The notes: a model not told the origin generated them from the letters alone. Positions 50,573-59,489 are shown, counted from the first letter of the stretch. The stretch is DNA of 64,000 bases from Gottfriedia acidiceleris (GCF_002128425.1 NZ_NESS01000001.1:496001-560000); one strand, 5' to 3'. Numbers and translations are program-made.

Positions 50573-51263
50573 GATAGACTCCTCCCCCTTTCATATCATA
50601 TTTATGATGAATTTTGAGAAGGTATGATATAAAAAGAAAAAGGTAATTGAAATTTAAGATGAATATTTAGATTAGTGGCTGTCATGCTTTTATGAGGGAT
50701 ATATTGATTTTGGTATTGGCTCTTTCATGATTTGACGAAGAATTAGATAAGGTTGATTTGTGTTCATTAGAAGATATTATGTGGAGCGTGGCAACGTTAA
50801 AAGTGATTAGGTTGGGGAATTTGTATCTTGTATGGGCTATTAGTCATTAGTTGATTTGTACACTCTAAATGGATGTGGGTTCCGGAAATAGGAATACGAT
50901 AGTTGATCTTTGATATTTCATTTGATTAAATTATTGCACACCAGCTTTACAATAATTCCGCTCATTCAAAAAACATAATAAAATCCCAAAACGATGTAAG
51001 AAAAGCTCTCATTTTCACTTCAAAAAGATCTAAAACCGGATGAAAAGGAACCAATTTGATTATTTTTCTGATTTTATTTGCGATTACTTGAATATTAAAT
51101 TGTGAATTTCAAAATTTAATTGCGATTTCTTATTTTTTAATTGCGTTTCTTATTTTTTAATTGCGTTCCTCTTTTTTAATTGCGAAATCCGAAATTTATT
51201 TGCCATACTTTAATTGCGTCTTCACTATTTTTCATTTACAGCCACTCAACTCAAAAACAAAAA
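50573..51263. other. Gene-free region where yqeZ-floA-yqfB would be expected
   Basis: About 690 bases. The part next to yqfC (50600-50950) is G-richer on the plus strand than its surroundings and has no intact frame. The part at 51075-51225 is a phased AATTGCG repeat (separate entry). No homologue of floA or yqeZ can be recognised. Confidence 0.6.
51079..51225. repeat. Degenerate tandem array of AATTGCG units, about 20-bp period
   Basis: TTTAATTGCG or close variants recur with the TGCG at 51079, 51121, 51142, 51162, 51181 and 51215, with decayed copies near 51101 (TGTG) and 51201 (TGCC). Spacing is 19-21 bases over the best part. Three inner units are nearly identical (TTAATTGCGTTTCTTATT type). 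Confidence 0.8.
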
Positions 51264-51265
51264 AA

Positions 51266-51293
51266 ATAAACGCCTATAAATAGACGTTTATTT
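51266..51293 (-). terminator. Terminator after yqeY
   Basis: AATAAACG / CGTTTATT with an inner CTAT / ATAG pairing, T-rich on the minus strand. It overlaps the yqeY stop. Confidence 0.75.
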
Positions 51294-51737
51294 TAACAGA
51301 CTTGCTACAGCTTTATTCACAGAAGAGCCATCAGCTTGTCCTTTTACTTTAGGCATAACTGCACTCATTACTTTCCCCATGTCAGCTTTTGATGTAGCAC
51401 CGACTTCTGAAATTGTAGCACGTACAATTTCAAGAAGTTCATCTTCAGATAATTGTTGAGGCAAGTATTCTTCTAAAATGAGTAATTCTTGCTTTAATTT
51501 ATCCACAAGGTCATCACGACCAGCTTTTTCGAATTCCAGGAGGGAGTCTTTACGTTGTTTCACTTCACGAGTTAAAATCGTTAACTCTTGATCAGCTGAC
51601 AATGTCACATTATTCCCTAAGTTAATTACTTCATTTTGTAATGAAGCTTTTACCATACGAATAACTGATAATTTGTCTTTATTTTTTTCCTTCATCGCTT
51701 GTTTCATATCTGAATTCAAACGTTCGAGAAGACTCAT
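51288..51737 (-). CDS. yqeY: YqeY (GatB/YqeY domain) protein
   Basis: 149 residues, all helical. The C-terminal part ([20 protein letters not shown], about 114-133) matches the tRNA-binding tail domain shared with GatB. It may assist tRNA-dependent amidation or tRNA handling. It follows rpsU by 14 bases, as in other Bacilli. Confidence 0.94.
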   Translation of the reverse strand: MSLLERLNSDMKQAMKEKNKDKLSVIRMVKASLQNEVINLGNNVTLSADQELTILTREVKQRKDSLLEFEKAGRDDLVDKLKQELLILEEYLPQQLSEDELLEIVRATISEVGATSKADMGKVMSAVMPKVKGQADGSSVNKAVASLLK

Positions 51738-51751
51738 AGTAACACCCTCTC

Positions 51752-51925
51752 TTAGAATTTACGTTTTCTTGCTGCCTCTGATTTTTTCTTACGTTTTACA
51801 CTTGGCTTTTCATAAAATTCGCGTTTTCTTGCTTCTTGAAGCGTACCAGTTTTAGAAACTGAACGTTTAAAACGACGAAGAGCATCTTCTAAAGATTCGT
51901 TTTTACGAACGACTGTTTTAGACAT
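51752..51925 (-). CDS. rpsU: 30S ribosomal protein S21
   Basis: 57 residues from the ATG at 51925 ([20 protein letters not shown] onwards), ending in the basic [14 protein letters not shown] tail. The GGAGGG site supports this start; a longer frame to 51997 is not homologous. It is part of the small ribosomal subunit near the mRNA exit. Confidence 0.97.
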
Positions 51926-52086
51926 CTTACTTTTCCCTCCCTCCAAGCTACCACTTACAATCAATAAAACACTGTAAAAAAGAACACTTTTCCACATGTC
52001 TTTTACGATTATAATACATAAACTATTGATAGGTCAACAGGTAAATGTCAAGTTTGAAACTTAACACACTTCGCCATTAATACGAA

Positions 52087-52758
52087 TCAATAGCCTTCTG
52101 TTGCTACGTTTCCTTGGACAATCGTGATTCCATTACTTGTACCAATTCGAGTTGCTCCAGCTTTAACCATTTCATTTACACTTGCAATATCACGTACACC
52201 ACCAGATGCTTTAACTCCAATATCAGGTCCAACTGTTTTTCTCATTAATGCCACATCCTCTACAGTTGCACCACCAGTTGAAAATCCTGTAGATGTTTTA
52301 ACAAAATCAGCCCCGGCCTTTACAGAAAGTTTTGAAGCCATTTCTTTTTCTTCATTTGTTAAAAGACTTGTTTCAATGATTACTTTAACTAATGCTTTGC
52401 CTTTTGCTGCATTAACAACTGCTGCTATATCTTGTTCAACTGTATCATAGTCTTTATCTTTTAATGCCCCGATATTGATAACCATATCGACTTCCCCGGC
52501 TCCATTTTCAATCGCATTCTTAGTTTCGAATGCTTTCGTTTCTTTTGTATTCGCACCTAAAGGAAACCCAATTACAGTACAAACTAAAACCTCAGAGCCC
52601 TTTAACAAACTTGCGCAATGACTTACCCAGGTTGGATTCACACAAACCGAAGCAAAATTATGTTCTTTTGCTTCTTGACATAATTTTTCAATTTGAGCTT
52701 TAGTTGTTTCAGGTTTTAAAACTGTATGATCAATCAATTTATTGATATTAGTTGACAT
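52087..52758 (-). CDS. deoC: Deoxyribose-phosphate aldolase
   Basis: 223 residues. The Schiff-base lysine is in [12 protein letters not shown] (about 149-160), the second lysine in VKASGG (about 181-186), and the Asp in [12 protein letters not shown] (about 88-99). It cleaves deoxyribose 5-phosphate to acetaldehyde and glyceraldehyde 3-phosphate in nucleoside catabolism. It stands alone here, without nupC or pdp. Confidence 0.96.
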   Translation of the reverse strand: MSTNINKLIDHTVLKPETTKAQIEKLCQEAKEHNFASVCVNPTWVSHCASLLKGSEVLVCTVIGFPLGANTKETKAFETKNAIENGAGEVDMVINIGALKDKDYDTVEQDIAAVVNAAKGKALVKVIIETSLLTNEEKEMASKLSVKAGADFVKTSTGFSTGGATVEDVALMRKTVGPDIGVKASGGVRDIASVNEMVKAGATRIGTSNGITIVQGNVATEGY

Positions 52759-52901
52759 TTTGTAGTGCTCCTAACTAATGTTTTTTCAAACCTCTTCTTT
52801 CAATAGACACTGAAGTATCAGCAATTATTATTTGTTATTTTAAATTTAATTATGTGAAGTAGAATCTCTGTACTAAAAAATTAATAACTAAATTGGATTC
52901 A

Positions 52902-52949
52902 AAAAAATTCAAATGCATCAAAATTAAATAGATGCATTTGAATTTTTTT
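52902..52949. terminator. Terminator hairpin containing the MFS gene stop
   Basis: AAATTCAAATGCATC / GATGCATTTGAATTT stem with A and T runs. The stop codon of the MFS gene lies in the loop and right arm. Confidence 0.8.
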
Positions 52950-54141
52950 CAACAGTTTTATGATTGTCTTTTACTTTAAGCATCATGAAGAATGAGACTG
53001 TAATAAAGAAAAAGCCATACAAGAACATGAACTTGAATCCAATTAAATCCATTATTGCACCTAATAATGGTGGTGACACAATATTGGCGATTGATGAAAA
53101 TAAATAATATAAACCTGTGTAAGTGCCAATAAATCCAATCGGTGCCATCTCTGCTAAGAAAGGATACGAATTAATGTTTACTAATGCCCAAAAACATCCC
53201 ATAATCAAAAAGACTATTCGAATGAAAAGTAAATCCTTTAAGAAAAATAAAACAATAAATCCAAAGATAATTCCAAAAATACCAATTAATATGCTGCGTT
53301 TCTTACCAATTTTTGTTCCAATGAACCCAGCAGGAATTGCAAAAATTAAAAAAGCTAATGATATAAAAGCAAATGAAAAAGCCGCTGCACTAACTTTTAC
53401 CCCTAAATAAACTTCTCCATAACGTGTAAAAAAGGTTTCAATTCCATTAAACCCCGTAAACCAACTCAGAATTGCTAATAAAAGAAATAATGCACTTTTA
53501 TTCTGAATGGCTGAACGGAAACCTTCTCTTAATTGTACCTTTTCTTCAGCCTGCTCATAATTTAGTACATCTCTTTTCTCTCTTATAAAGAAAAAAAGAA
53601 TTAGAAAACTAAATAACATTAAAAATCCTGCCAAATAAAAAGGAAATCCTTTATTTAGATCCCACAAAATCGAGCCAATAAAGAATGCAATTAAAGCTCC
53701 AATTCCACCCATGAAATTAATTACACTATTCGCCTTACTCCTTTGGTCAACTTTTGTTAAATCAGGCATAAGTGCTATAACTGGCGAACGGAAAATACTC
53801 ATACTTAAATTCATAAACACAATAAAAAAGATTAACATATAAAGTGTTTGATGAACTGGAATTAAAAAGGTAAATAATGCTGCAAGAGGCATACCAACCA
53901 TTAAAAATGGCATTCTTCTACCAAATCGTGTATCTAAACGATCACTATACATTCCAACTGCAGGTTGTAAAAATAATGCAAAATAATTATCAAAGGTCAT
54001 AATAAAACCGATTAATGCAGATGACTTTAAATAATCGCTTAAAAGTTTTGGCATAAAAGCATTATAGACGGACCAAGTAAGACTGATTGCAAAAAATCCA
54101 AATCCTAAAAGCATTATTTTTTTGTAATTTAGTTTAGTCAT
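52924..54141 (-). CDS. MFS transporter, SLC45/glycoside permease-like
   Basis: 405 residues, about 12 membrane segments. The loop 2-3 motif is GMYSDRLDTRFGRRMPFL (about 63-80), with the double arginine and DxxxxRFGRR form typical of SLC45 and GPH-type sugar permeases. The substrate is probably a sugar or glycoside, but no sugar hydrolase neighbours it. Monocistronic with its own terminator. Confidence 0.8.
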   Translation of the reverse strand: MTKLNYKKIMLLGFGFFAISLTWSVYNAFMPKLLSDYLKSSALIGFIMTFDNYFALFLQPAVGMYSDRLDTRFGRRMPFLMVGMPLAALFTFLIPVHQTLYMLIFFIVFMNLSMSIFRSPVIALMPDLTKVDQRSKANSVINFMGGIGALIAFFIGSILWDLNKGFPFYLAGFLMLFSFLILFFFIREKRDVLNYEQAEEKVQLREGFRSAIQNKSALFLLLAILSWFTGFNGIETFFTRYGEVYLGVKVSAAAFSFAFISLAFLIFAIPAGFIGTKIGKKRSILIGIFGIIFGFIVLFFLKDLLFIRIVFLIMGCFWALVNINSYPFLAEMAPIGFIGTYTGLYYLFSSIANIVSPPLLGAIMDLIGFKFMFLYGFFFITVSFFMMLKVKDNHKTVEKNSNASI

Positions 54142-54323
54142 TCGAATTTCTCTCTTCTTATCTGTCTAAAAACATTTACTAAATGAGTTCGATCCAATGA
54201 CACAATCATTCCCCCTTATTCTCAGTATAGTAAGCACACCAATCAAATATTTACCCTTTTTTCAATTTTTATAAAATATTAATTTTTTAATAAATGTTCA
54301 TAAAATGGGTTGATTTACCGACA

Positions 54324-54347
54324 AAAAAACCTAGCGTAAACACTAGG
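54324..54347 (-). terminator. Terminator overlapping the 31-residue gene stop
   Basis: CCTAG / CTAGG stem around TGTTTACG, followed by TTTTTTTG on the minus strand. It begins in the last codons of the 31-residue frame. Confidence 0.8.
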
Positions 54348-54438
54348 CATTTTCTTTAATCATCTTAATAATATAAAACTTACAACTGGCTATAAATCCG
54401 CAACAACTACCAATTAAAAAAGATAATAAGCAAATCAT
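54343..54438 (-). CDS. 31-residue membrane miniprotein, DUF3789-like
   Basis: Frame MICLLSFLIGSCCGFIASCK and 11 more residues, with one membrane helix (about 2-22) containing a G-x3-G/S pattern and three cysteines, then a basic tail. The length and the G-S-x-x-G-F pattern resemble DUF3789 miniproteins. GAGGA lies 5 bases before the ATG, and a terminator overlaps the stop. It probably shares the transcript of the fatty acid hydroxylase gene 31 bases upstream. Function unknown. Confidence 0.55.
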   Translation of the reverse strand: MICLLSFLIGSCCGFIASCKFYIIKMIKENA

Positions 54439-54469
54439 TATTCCTCAAAGAAACTCTTTTACTTGCAGT

Positions 54470-55081
54470 TTACATTCTTTCTTCTAAAGCTTTCGCGGTA
54501 CTACTTGTTACTACTTCTTTCTCATCCTTCAATGTACCAAAAATCCCATCAAAAATAGGTGTCGATACGCCATACCAAAAGTTTTCATTTTTAAAATGAT
54601 GCAGAATATGTAGCTTTTTAATCTGTCGTCCTACTTTCGTTATTGGTTTAATTGGCCTGTGAGCTACATAATGCTTCCATTCGTACACTAATAACATAAA
54701 AACTAAACCAGAACCAAATGCGATGGTTTGAATAAGATCTCTCGTTATCAAAAAATAAATGATACAAAGTGATCCTAAATTCGGAATGCTATACCATATC
54801 GGTAAAAATAATAATTTCAAATCATCTGGATTCGTATGATGATCGTAATGAATTCGTTTCATAATTTTAAGAAATAGTTTATTTTTTGGTGCTTTTATGT
54901 GAAAAATGAAACGATGAGTTACGTACTCACTAAACATAAAAAAGATTAAACCTATAATGAAAATTAACACAGTAAGCCATGATAAATGAAATCCTATACT
55001 ATAAATAATTCCAACTAAAAAAAGTAACCCCATCACAATAATATCCAAATGAAGAAAAAAGTCTCGATATAGTCCCTTCAT
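54470..55081 (-). CDS. Fatty acid hydroxylase superfamily membrane protein
   Basis: 203 residues from the ATG at 55081, which has GGGGGG at 5-6 bases; the upstream reading to 55099 adds six residues over the ribosome site. About four membrane segments with the di-iron histidine clusters HRFIFH (about 57-62), HYDHH (about 81-85), HYVAHRP (about 156-162) and HILHHF (about 175-180). Family members hydroxylate or desaturate lipids at the membrane. The exact lipid is unknown. Confidence 0.87.
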   Translation of the reverse strand: MKGLYRDFFLHLDIIVMGLLFLVGIIYSIGFHLSWLTVLIFIIGLIFFMFSEYVTHRFIFHIKAPKNKLFLKIMKRIHYDHHTNPDDLKLLFLPIWYSIPNLGSLCIIYFLITRDLIQTIAFGSGLVFMLLVYEWKHYVAHRPIKPITKVGRQIKKLHILHHFKNENFWYGVSTPIFDGIFGTLKDEKEVVTSSTAKALEERM

Positions 55082-55251
55082 AATTCCCCCCCTTATCAAT
55101 ACCTAAATTATCTTAATATCAAATTTATATTTCAATGAGATTTATGAAATTCCTTTTTAAGTTTTTTGAGCTGATTATTAATTTTGAATAAAGCACTGGT
55201 CAGTGAGGATAATAAAAATGATAACCAAAAATACGTAAAAGGGAGATCTAT

Positions 55252-55575
55252 ATGGAAAAAAGGAGATATTATGTATCCGTTCAAGCAAAAACAATTGTTC
55301 CAAATCAAGGGGACGCACCTTATGAGTTAGAAATCGATGCTACAATTGATGAAAAACATAGACTCGAAAGAATTTTTCATGAAATAGACAATTACGATGA
55401 AGCTACTGGTGTTCAAGCAGCATTTTTACCTTCTTTTACAAGTGGTAGTCAAGAAAAAAGTTTAGAATTATACAATGGATATGACTATTTTTTAAAACAA
55501 GCCTATGCGATGATTTATGAATTAGGTACTGAAGAAACACGTGCTCATATAAGCCAAATGAAAATTTTAAAATAA
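55252..55575 (+). CDS. Hypothetical protein conserved in Bacillaceae
   Basis: 107 residues, MEKRRYYVSVQAKTIVPNQG onwards: alternating beta-like N-terminal half with acidic residues, then a helix (DYFLKQAYAMIYELGTEE, about 79-96). I recall similar short proteins of unknown function in the Bacillus cereus group, but no domain name can be given. AAAGGGAG lies upstream. Monocistronic, with a shared terminator. Confidence 0.75.
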   Translation: MEKRRYYVSVQAKTIVPNQGDAPYELEIDATIDEKHRLERIFHEIDNYDEATGVQAAFLPSFTSGSQEKSLELYNGYDYFLKQAYAMIYELGTEETRAHISQMKILK

Positions 55576-55608
55576 AAAGAAAGCTCATTGAGCTTTCTTT
55601 TTATTTTA
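55570..55608. terminator. Bidirectional terminator before the RDD gene
   Basis: AAAAAGAAAGCTCA / TGAGCTTTCTTTTT stem with A and T runs on both sides, between convergent genes. Confidence 0.9.
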
Positions 55609-56073
55609 AACATCAATTACTTTTGTTTTTGCCATTAAATCATGTAGTGTTCTTCGTTCAGAAGAAAAAATGAAAAACGGATCAACAAATGCAACAAAAC
55701 CTACAACTAATGAAAAATATGGTATTTTTATGTATCCTAAAAGGAAAAAAATTTCTCTTATTATCATTGTCTTTAAATTTACTTCTTGATCATCGTTCTT
55801 AACGATTGCAATATTTAACCAGCGCTTTCCTACTGTTTGCCCTTTCCAAACAAATGTAGGGATTAATATATAAAATATAATGACACTAATAATGGATAGT
55901 AGAGAAGTTCCAATATCAAATTTGTCTACTCTAGCAGGATTAAAAAATGTTGAAAACTTTGTCATTCCAGTAATAATCGATATGGCAAAAATAAAAAGAA
56001 AACTTATAAATCCGTCAACCAATATTGCTAATAATCTACTTGATCTACTTGCTAATTTAGAATATGATTCCAA
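55606..56073 (-). CDS. RDD family membrane protein
   Basis: 155 residues. The first helix carries the family motif R-L-L-A-I-L-V-D (about 13-20; Arg and Asp of RDD). Three membrane segments and the KGQTVGKRWLNI stretch (about 76-87) follow. Some RDD proteins act in sodium-proton exchange, but most are uncharacterised; no function is assigned here. Confidence 0.85.
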   Translation of the reverse strand: MESYSKLASRSSRLLAILVDGFISFLFIFAISIITGMTKFSTFFNPARVDKFDIGTSLLSIISVIIFYILIPTFVWKGQTVGKRWLNIAIVKNDDQEVNLKTMIIREIFFLLGYIKIPYFSLVVGFVAFVDPFFIFSSERRTLHDLMAKTKVIDV

Positions 56074-56144
56074 TAAAATCCCACCTTTAGTTTCTAAGAT
56101 GTCCTTAACGACAGTTTAAATTATACAGAATTTTTAATTGGAAA

Positions 56145-56179
56145 AATATAAAAAGCCTGATAGAAGTACCTATCAGGCT
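56145..56179 (-). terminator. Terminator after the WxL gene
   Basis: AGCCTGATAG / CTATCAGGCT stem followed by TTTTTATATTTTTC on the minus strand. Confidence 0.85.
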
Positions 56180-56215
56180 AAGAAATATCGATTAAACTTT
56201 TTTATGTAGATTCAA

Positions 56216-56929
56216 TTATACACCTGGAGCATCAACTAGTGTCCAAGTAACAATTGCTTCATGGTTCCCTATCGTTGCTGAACCACCAGGAATTTGTAAT
56301 GTAACATTATTATTTACTGCTCCATCATTAACATCAGGATTTGGGCCTAACCATCTTGTTAACCAAGTACCAAGTCCCGTACCAGGTTCTGCAGTAACTA
56401 CTGATGATTCAGTTAATCCATCTGTATTTAATGTAATCGTTTGAGCAGGTGTTGGGCCAGTTCCACTACCTGGAGTTACAACTGATCCATTTTTAAATGT
56501 AAGAACCGCTCCGGGCAGTGATTCACTTGCACCGTTTGTAAACTTACTAGCTTTTGCTGTCACTTTCCACCCTTCACCAGTACCTCGGCGATCAGAAACT
56601 TGAATAAAAGGCTTTTTTGAAGTAGAAGAATAAACCTGATCACTAGTTGAAACTTCTTTCGAACCAAATTGAACTGAAGAAACAAAGTCTAAAGTTAACG
56701 GACCTGTCTCACCTGTAGGAGGATCTGTTGGATCAGTAGGACCAATTGGTTCTAATGGAGTTGATGGGTCGGTTGGATCTACTGGCGTTACTGGACCAGA
56801 ACCTTCTGTAAAATTAATACCTGCTTTTGAATTTGCTTGAGACGTAACAGCTGCAAAAGATGTATTTGCCGCTCCTACAAGTGTTGAAAAACTTACTACG
56901 CCAATTGCTACAATTTTTGAAACTTTCAT
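56216..56929 (-). CDS. WxL-domain surface protein
   Basis: 237 residues. Signal peptide (about 1-27, ending SFA-A), then a Pro/Thr/Asp-rich linker with short PTDP repeats (about 45-75) and a WxL domain (about 78-237). The second motif W-T-L (about 229-231) is canonical, while the first is W-K-V (about 121-123), a variant. WxL domains bind peptidoglycan non-covalently and usually come in clusters with DUF916 (WxL-interacting) proteins. None is seen here, so this is a solo member. Two Rex/Fnr-like palindromes lie upstream. Confidence 0.85.
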   Translation of the reverse strand: MKVSKIVAIGVVSFSTLVGAANTSFAAVTSQANSKAGINFTEGSGPVTPVDPTDPSTPLEPIGPTDPTDPPTGETGPLTLDFVSSVQFGSKEVSTSDQVYSSTSKKPFIQVSDRRGTGEGWKVTAKASKFTNGASESLPGAVLTFKNGSVVTPGSGTGPTPAQTITLNTDGLTESSVVTAEPGTGLGTWLTRWLGPNPDVNDGAVNNNVTLQIPGGSATIGNHEAIVTWTLVDAPGV

Positions 56930-57012
56930 TTAATCAAAACCCCTTAAAAAAAATTCTTCAAATAAAGATGCCTTCAAAAAAGAACTAAACATCTATCTAG
57001 AAGTTACAACCA

Positions 57013-57041
57013 ATTATAGTAAAGTAAAATACAATTGTCTG
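57013..57041 (-). promoter_or_regulatory. Candidate sigma-A promoter of the WxL gene
   Basis: CAGACA, a 17-base spacer, TATAAT on the minus strand, 84 bases upstream of the start. The -35 matches 4 of 6. Confidence 0.55.
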
Positions 57042-57049
57042 TGAATAAT

Positions 57050-57067
57050 TTGTGAAAACATTCACTA
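57050..57067. promoter_or_regulatory. Rex/Fnr-like palindrome 1 upstream of the WxL gene
   Basis: TTGTGAA-AACA-TTCACTA: 13 of 14 arm bases match the Rex consensus, and TGTGA-N6-TCACT fits Fnr at 9 of 10. It lies about 8 bases upstream of the -35 box. Confidence 0.58.
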
Positions 57068-57136
57068 AATTTTTACTTTTAATTTTACAAATCCCATAAA
57101 TATAATAAATTTAATAGAGTAAAAAATGAACATTTA

Positions 57137-57150
57137 GTGAAATATTTCAC
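57137..57150. promoter_or_regulatory. Rex/Fnr-like palindrome 2 upstream of the WxL gene
   Basis: GTGAAATATTTCAC, a perfect 14-base palindrome equal to the inner part of the Bacillus Rex consensus; the outer bases differ. About 87 bases from palindrome 1. Confidence 0.5.
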
Positions 57151-57204
57151 GTGATTTCATATTTTCTATTTCGAAAGCTCCATTTTCCCGATTAAAATTC
57201 ACTA

Positions 57205-57241
57205 TAAAAAAAGAAGCCTACTTAAATATAAGTAAACTTCT
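57205..57241 (-). terminator. Terminator after the SAM hydrolase gene
   Basis: GAAGTTTACTTA / TAAGTAGGCTTC stem (one mismatch pair) followed by TTTTTTTA on the minus strand. Confidence 0.82.
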
Positions 57242-57338
57242 AAGTTAAAATTCCATTGAAAAATTACTAAAAATTTGGGAATAAGGAAAAAAGTCTTTTT
57301 CTCCTATCTCAAAAGTACTTGATACTCTTAGGCTTTCC

Positions 57339-58178
57339 CTACTTACTTTTAAGTGTTATTTCCCATTCTATACCTGTATTGATCCCATTTTCATCAGTAA
57401 AAGAGCCTTGATTTACAGCAACTGCCATTTGATCTAGACTGTTTGCATATAAGATTGGTTCTCCAATTGCTACGTCAGCAAATGATTTCCCATATTTTAC
57501 GGCTTGTTTGTATATTTTTCTTCCCTGGTGTGTAATCAGTACTTCGACAAAGTCCCCATGTGAAACGCCTTGTTTAAGAAAATCTGATCGACCAATATTC
57601 GACCAAATACTACCATAACGTACATCAAGTATATCAATTGTTCCGGTTATCGAATTGTTTTCACTATGGCATTCTTTAATTGGTAATTTTATGTAAGAAT
57701 TTGAATCTACTTCTGGTCCAATATTTTCGAAGTCGATTACTCCAGAAGCTAATCTTGCACCTGTGAAGGCAAATATATCTCTCCCATGGAAAGTATAGGA
57801 TTCACTTGAATTTGGTAGTCTATTAATTTCTTCGTCAATGACTCTTAATTGGTTGATTCCATATATTTTGCCAACATGTGTTAACGTTCCGTTATCAGGT
57901 GTTATAATGAAATGATTTGTATTTGTGCGAGCCACTATACTTCTACGGTCCGATCCTACACCTGGGTCTACAACTGAAACAAATACAGTTCCGACTGGCC
58001 AGTAATTCATTGTTTGTACAAGTCGGTATGAAGCTTCCCAAATATTGTATTGAGGTATATCATGGGTCAAGTCGTAAATCTTTATATCTTGATTTACACT
58101 ACAAGAAACACCATACATAGCGCTAACTGCTCCATCTAGTAATCCAAAATCTGACTGAAACACTAATGCATTTCCCAT
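57339..58178 (-). CDS. S-adenosyl-L-methionine hydroxide adenosyltransferase family protein
   Basis: 279 residues of the DUF62 (fluorinase/chlorinase-like) family. FQSDFGLLDG (about 8-17), DPGVGSDRRSI (about 71-81) with the Asp-Arg-His-region, PDNGTLTHV (about 93-101) and FHGRDIFAFT (about 129-138) are the conserved blocks. Members with the DxRxxH-type side chains split SAM with water into adenosine and methionine; halogenation is not expected. Monocistronic. Confidence 0.86.
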   Translation of the reverse strand: MGNALVFQSDFGLLDGAVSAMYGVSCSVNQDIKIYDLTHDIPQYNIWEASYRLVQTMNYWPVGTVFVSVVDPGVGSDRRSIVARTNTNHFIITPDNGTLTHVGKIYGINQLRVIDEEINRLPNSSESYTFHGRDIFAFTGARLASGVIDFENIGPEVDSNSYIKLPIKECHSENNSITGTIDILDVRYGSIWSNIGRSDFLKQGVSHGDFVEVLITHQGRKIYKQAVKYGKSFADVAIGEPILYANSLDQMAVAVNQGSFTDENGINTGIEWEITLKSK

Positions 58179-58951
58179 CTAGACACCCCTAATTGTTCGA
58201 ATATTTAAAATTAAATATAAATTCAATTTATTATTTAGTCAATGATATTATTCGCATTTTATTTAATGAATTTAATTATACGTTTGATTTTCTACATTCA
58301 TAAGGTTTGAATGTATAGCTTTGGTAAATTCTAATTCTTCTAAACTTAATGACCGTTGCGACGTTTCCCAAGCATCAAAATAAAAAAGATATAGTTGTTA
58401 GATACTATATCTTTTAATAACATTAGAATTTATACGTTATTAGTATATAGTTTTGAAATGCAGGCATATCAGCATTTAATACTACTTTTAGTGTCCCCTA
58501 GGTTTATATAATAATGTATTCTAAATTAAATAATTGAGGGACAATTGGAGGGGCTTTTTAATTTAAGTGGACAGGCCTTAATGAAACATTTAACTAAACT
58601 CTTCTATATAAATAGGAGTCTTTGGTAAGTTATTGTAGAATTTAAATTCCAATCATACATTAATTAATAATGAAAGTAATTAACTACTAGTTCTAAGGGG
58701 TTTGTTTTTTTAAGAACATATTACTAGATTCTAAATAGGAACCGCATAGTATATGCTCTCTATATTTAATTATCAAACAATACCAACTAAAGAACTAAAA
58801 ATGAAGTTATTACACACATGAAAATAGCACGAACTATTTTATCATAGGAACCCTCCCTCTACTTTAGTAACACTTTAATTTAATTCAAAAAGGTAATTTA
58901 GTCCTCCATAACGAATATTTATTATGTGGCTAAATATAGGGAGGCTATTTC
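58179..58951. other. Long gene-free spacer with one strong hairpin
   Basis: About 770 bases with no supportable frame. A perfect 12-bp stem, AAAAGATATAGT / ACTATATCTTTT (58384-58414), could be a terminator or the centre of a small transcript. The stretch at 58550-58800 contains G-richer segments but no gene I can name. Confidence 0.5.
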
Positions 58952-59386
58952 TTGTACACGTTTATTGAATTTTTATGTCTAATAGGAATCCTATTTTTTA
59001 TTATTTTGGGGATTATTTCTTTCTTTAAAGTGAACGGAAAGTCTATAAAGAATTTTATTATTACTGGGGCTTTATTTGTTTTATTTATTGTTACATCTTT
59101 TACAGATCCCTCAAATGAAACAGAACATATAGAAGCAACAGAAAAAGACACAAGTACGAAGCCAACCAGAATCGTTAATAAAACTGAACACTCTAAACTA
59201 GAATCTGGTCAAATAGAAAAAACAAAATTATCTATACCTAAAAATAGTTATAACTTAATTAAATCCAGTAAGAATAAAGTAGAATGTAAGTCGAAATCTG
59301 ATAAAGAACCTATTATAGAACCCCAAAAAGGGAAATTAGAAAAAGGAATATATAAAATTGTTTTTATGGTATTCGGGTTATTTTGA
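58952..59386 (+). CDS. Hypothetical membrane-anchored, lysine-rich protein
   Basis: 144 residues from the TTG at 58952, which has GGGAGG at 7 bases. Two membrane segments (about 5-25 and 35-49) are followed by a low-complexity Lys/Glu/Thr/Ser region (about 52-125). The C-terminus turns hydrophobic again (IYKIVFMVFGLF). No family recognised. The composition resembles truncated lipoprotein- or phage-like genes and the end may be frameshifted from a longer ancestor. Probably accessory DNA. Confidence 0.55.
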   Translation: MYTFIEFLCLIGILFFIILGIISFFKVNGKSIKNFIITGALFVLFIVTSFTDPSNETEHIEATEKDTSTKPTRIVNKTEHSKLESGQIEKTKLSIPKNSYNLIKSSKNKVECKSKSDKEPIIEPQKGKLEKGIYKIVFMVFGLF

Positions 59387-59410
59387 TGTGCGTGTTTTAA
59401 AAATGAAGTT

Positions 59411-59451
59411 AGGGGCTATATGGGTGGTTTTAGTTACCACCTATATAGCCC
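59411..59451 (+). repeat. Long inverted repeat after the lysine-rich gene
   Basis: GGGGCTATATGGGTGGT (59411-59427) and ACCACCTATATAGCCCC (59435-59451): a 17-bp stem with one G-T-type mismatch and a 7-base loop. No T-run follows, so it is not a typical terminator. Confidence 0.75.
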
Positions 59452-59489
59452 CTTAATATCTATCTATAGCTCTATTTAAATAGGGTGAT

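Larger units (their letters stand above)
56930..57211. other. Regulatory spacer upstream of the WxL gene
   Basis: Gene-free region holding the WxL promoter and two Rex/Fnr-like palindromes (separate entries). Confidence 0.6.
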
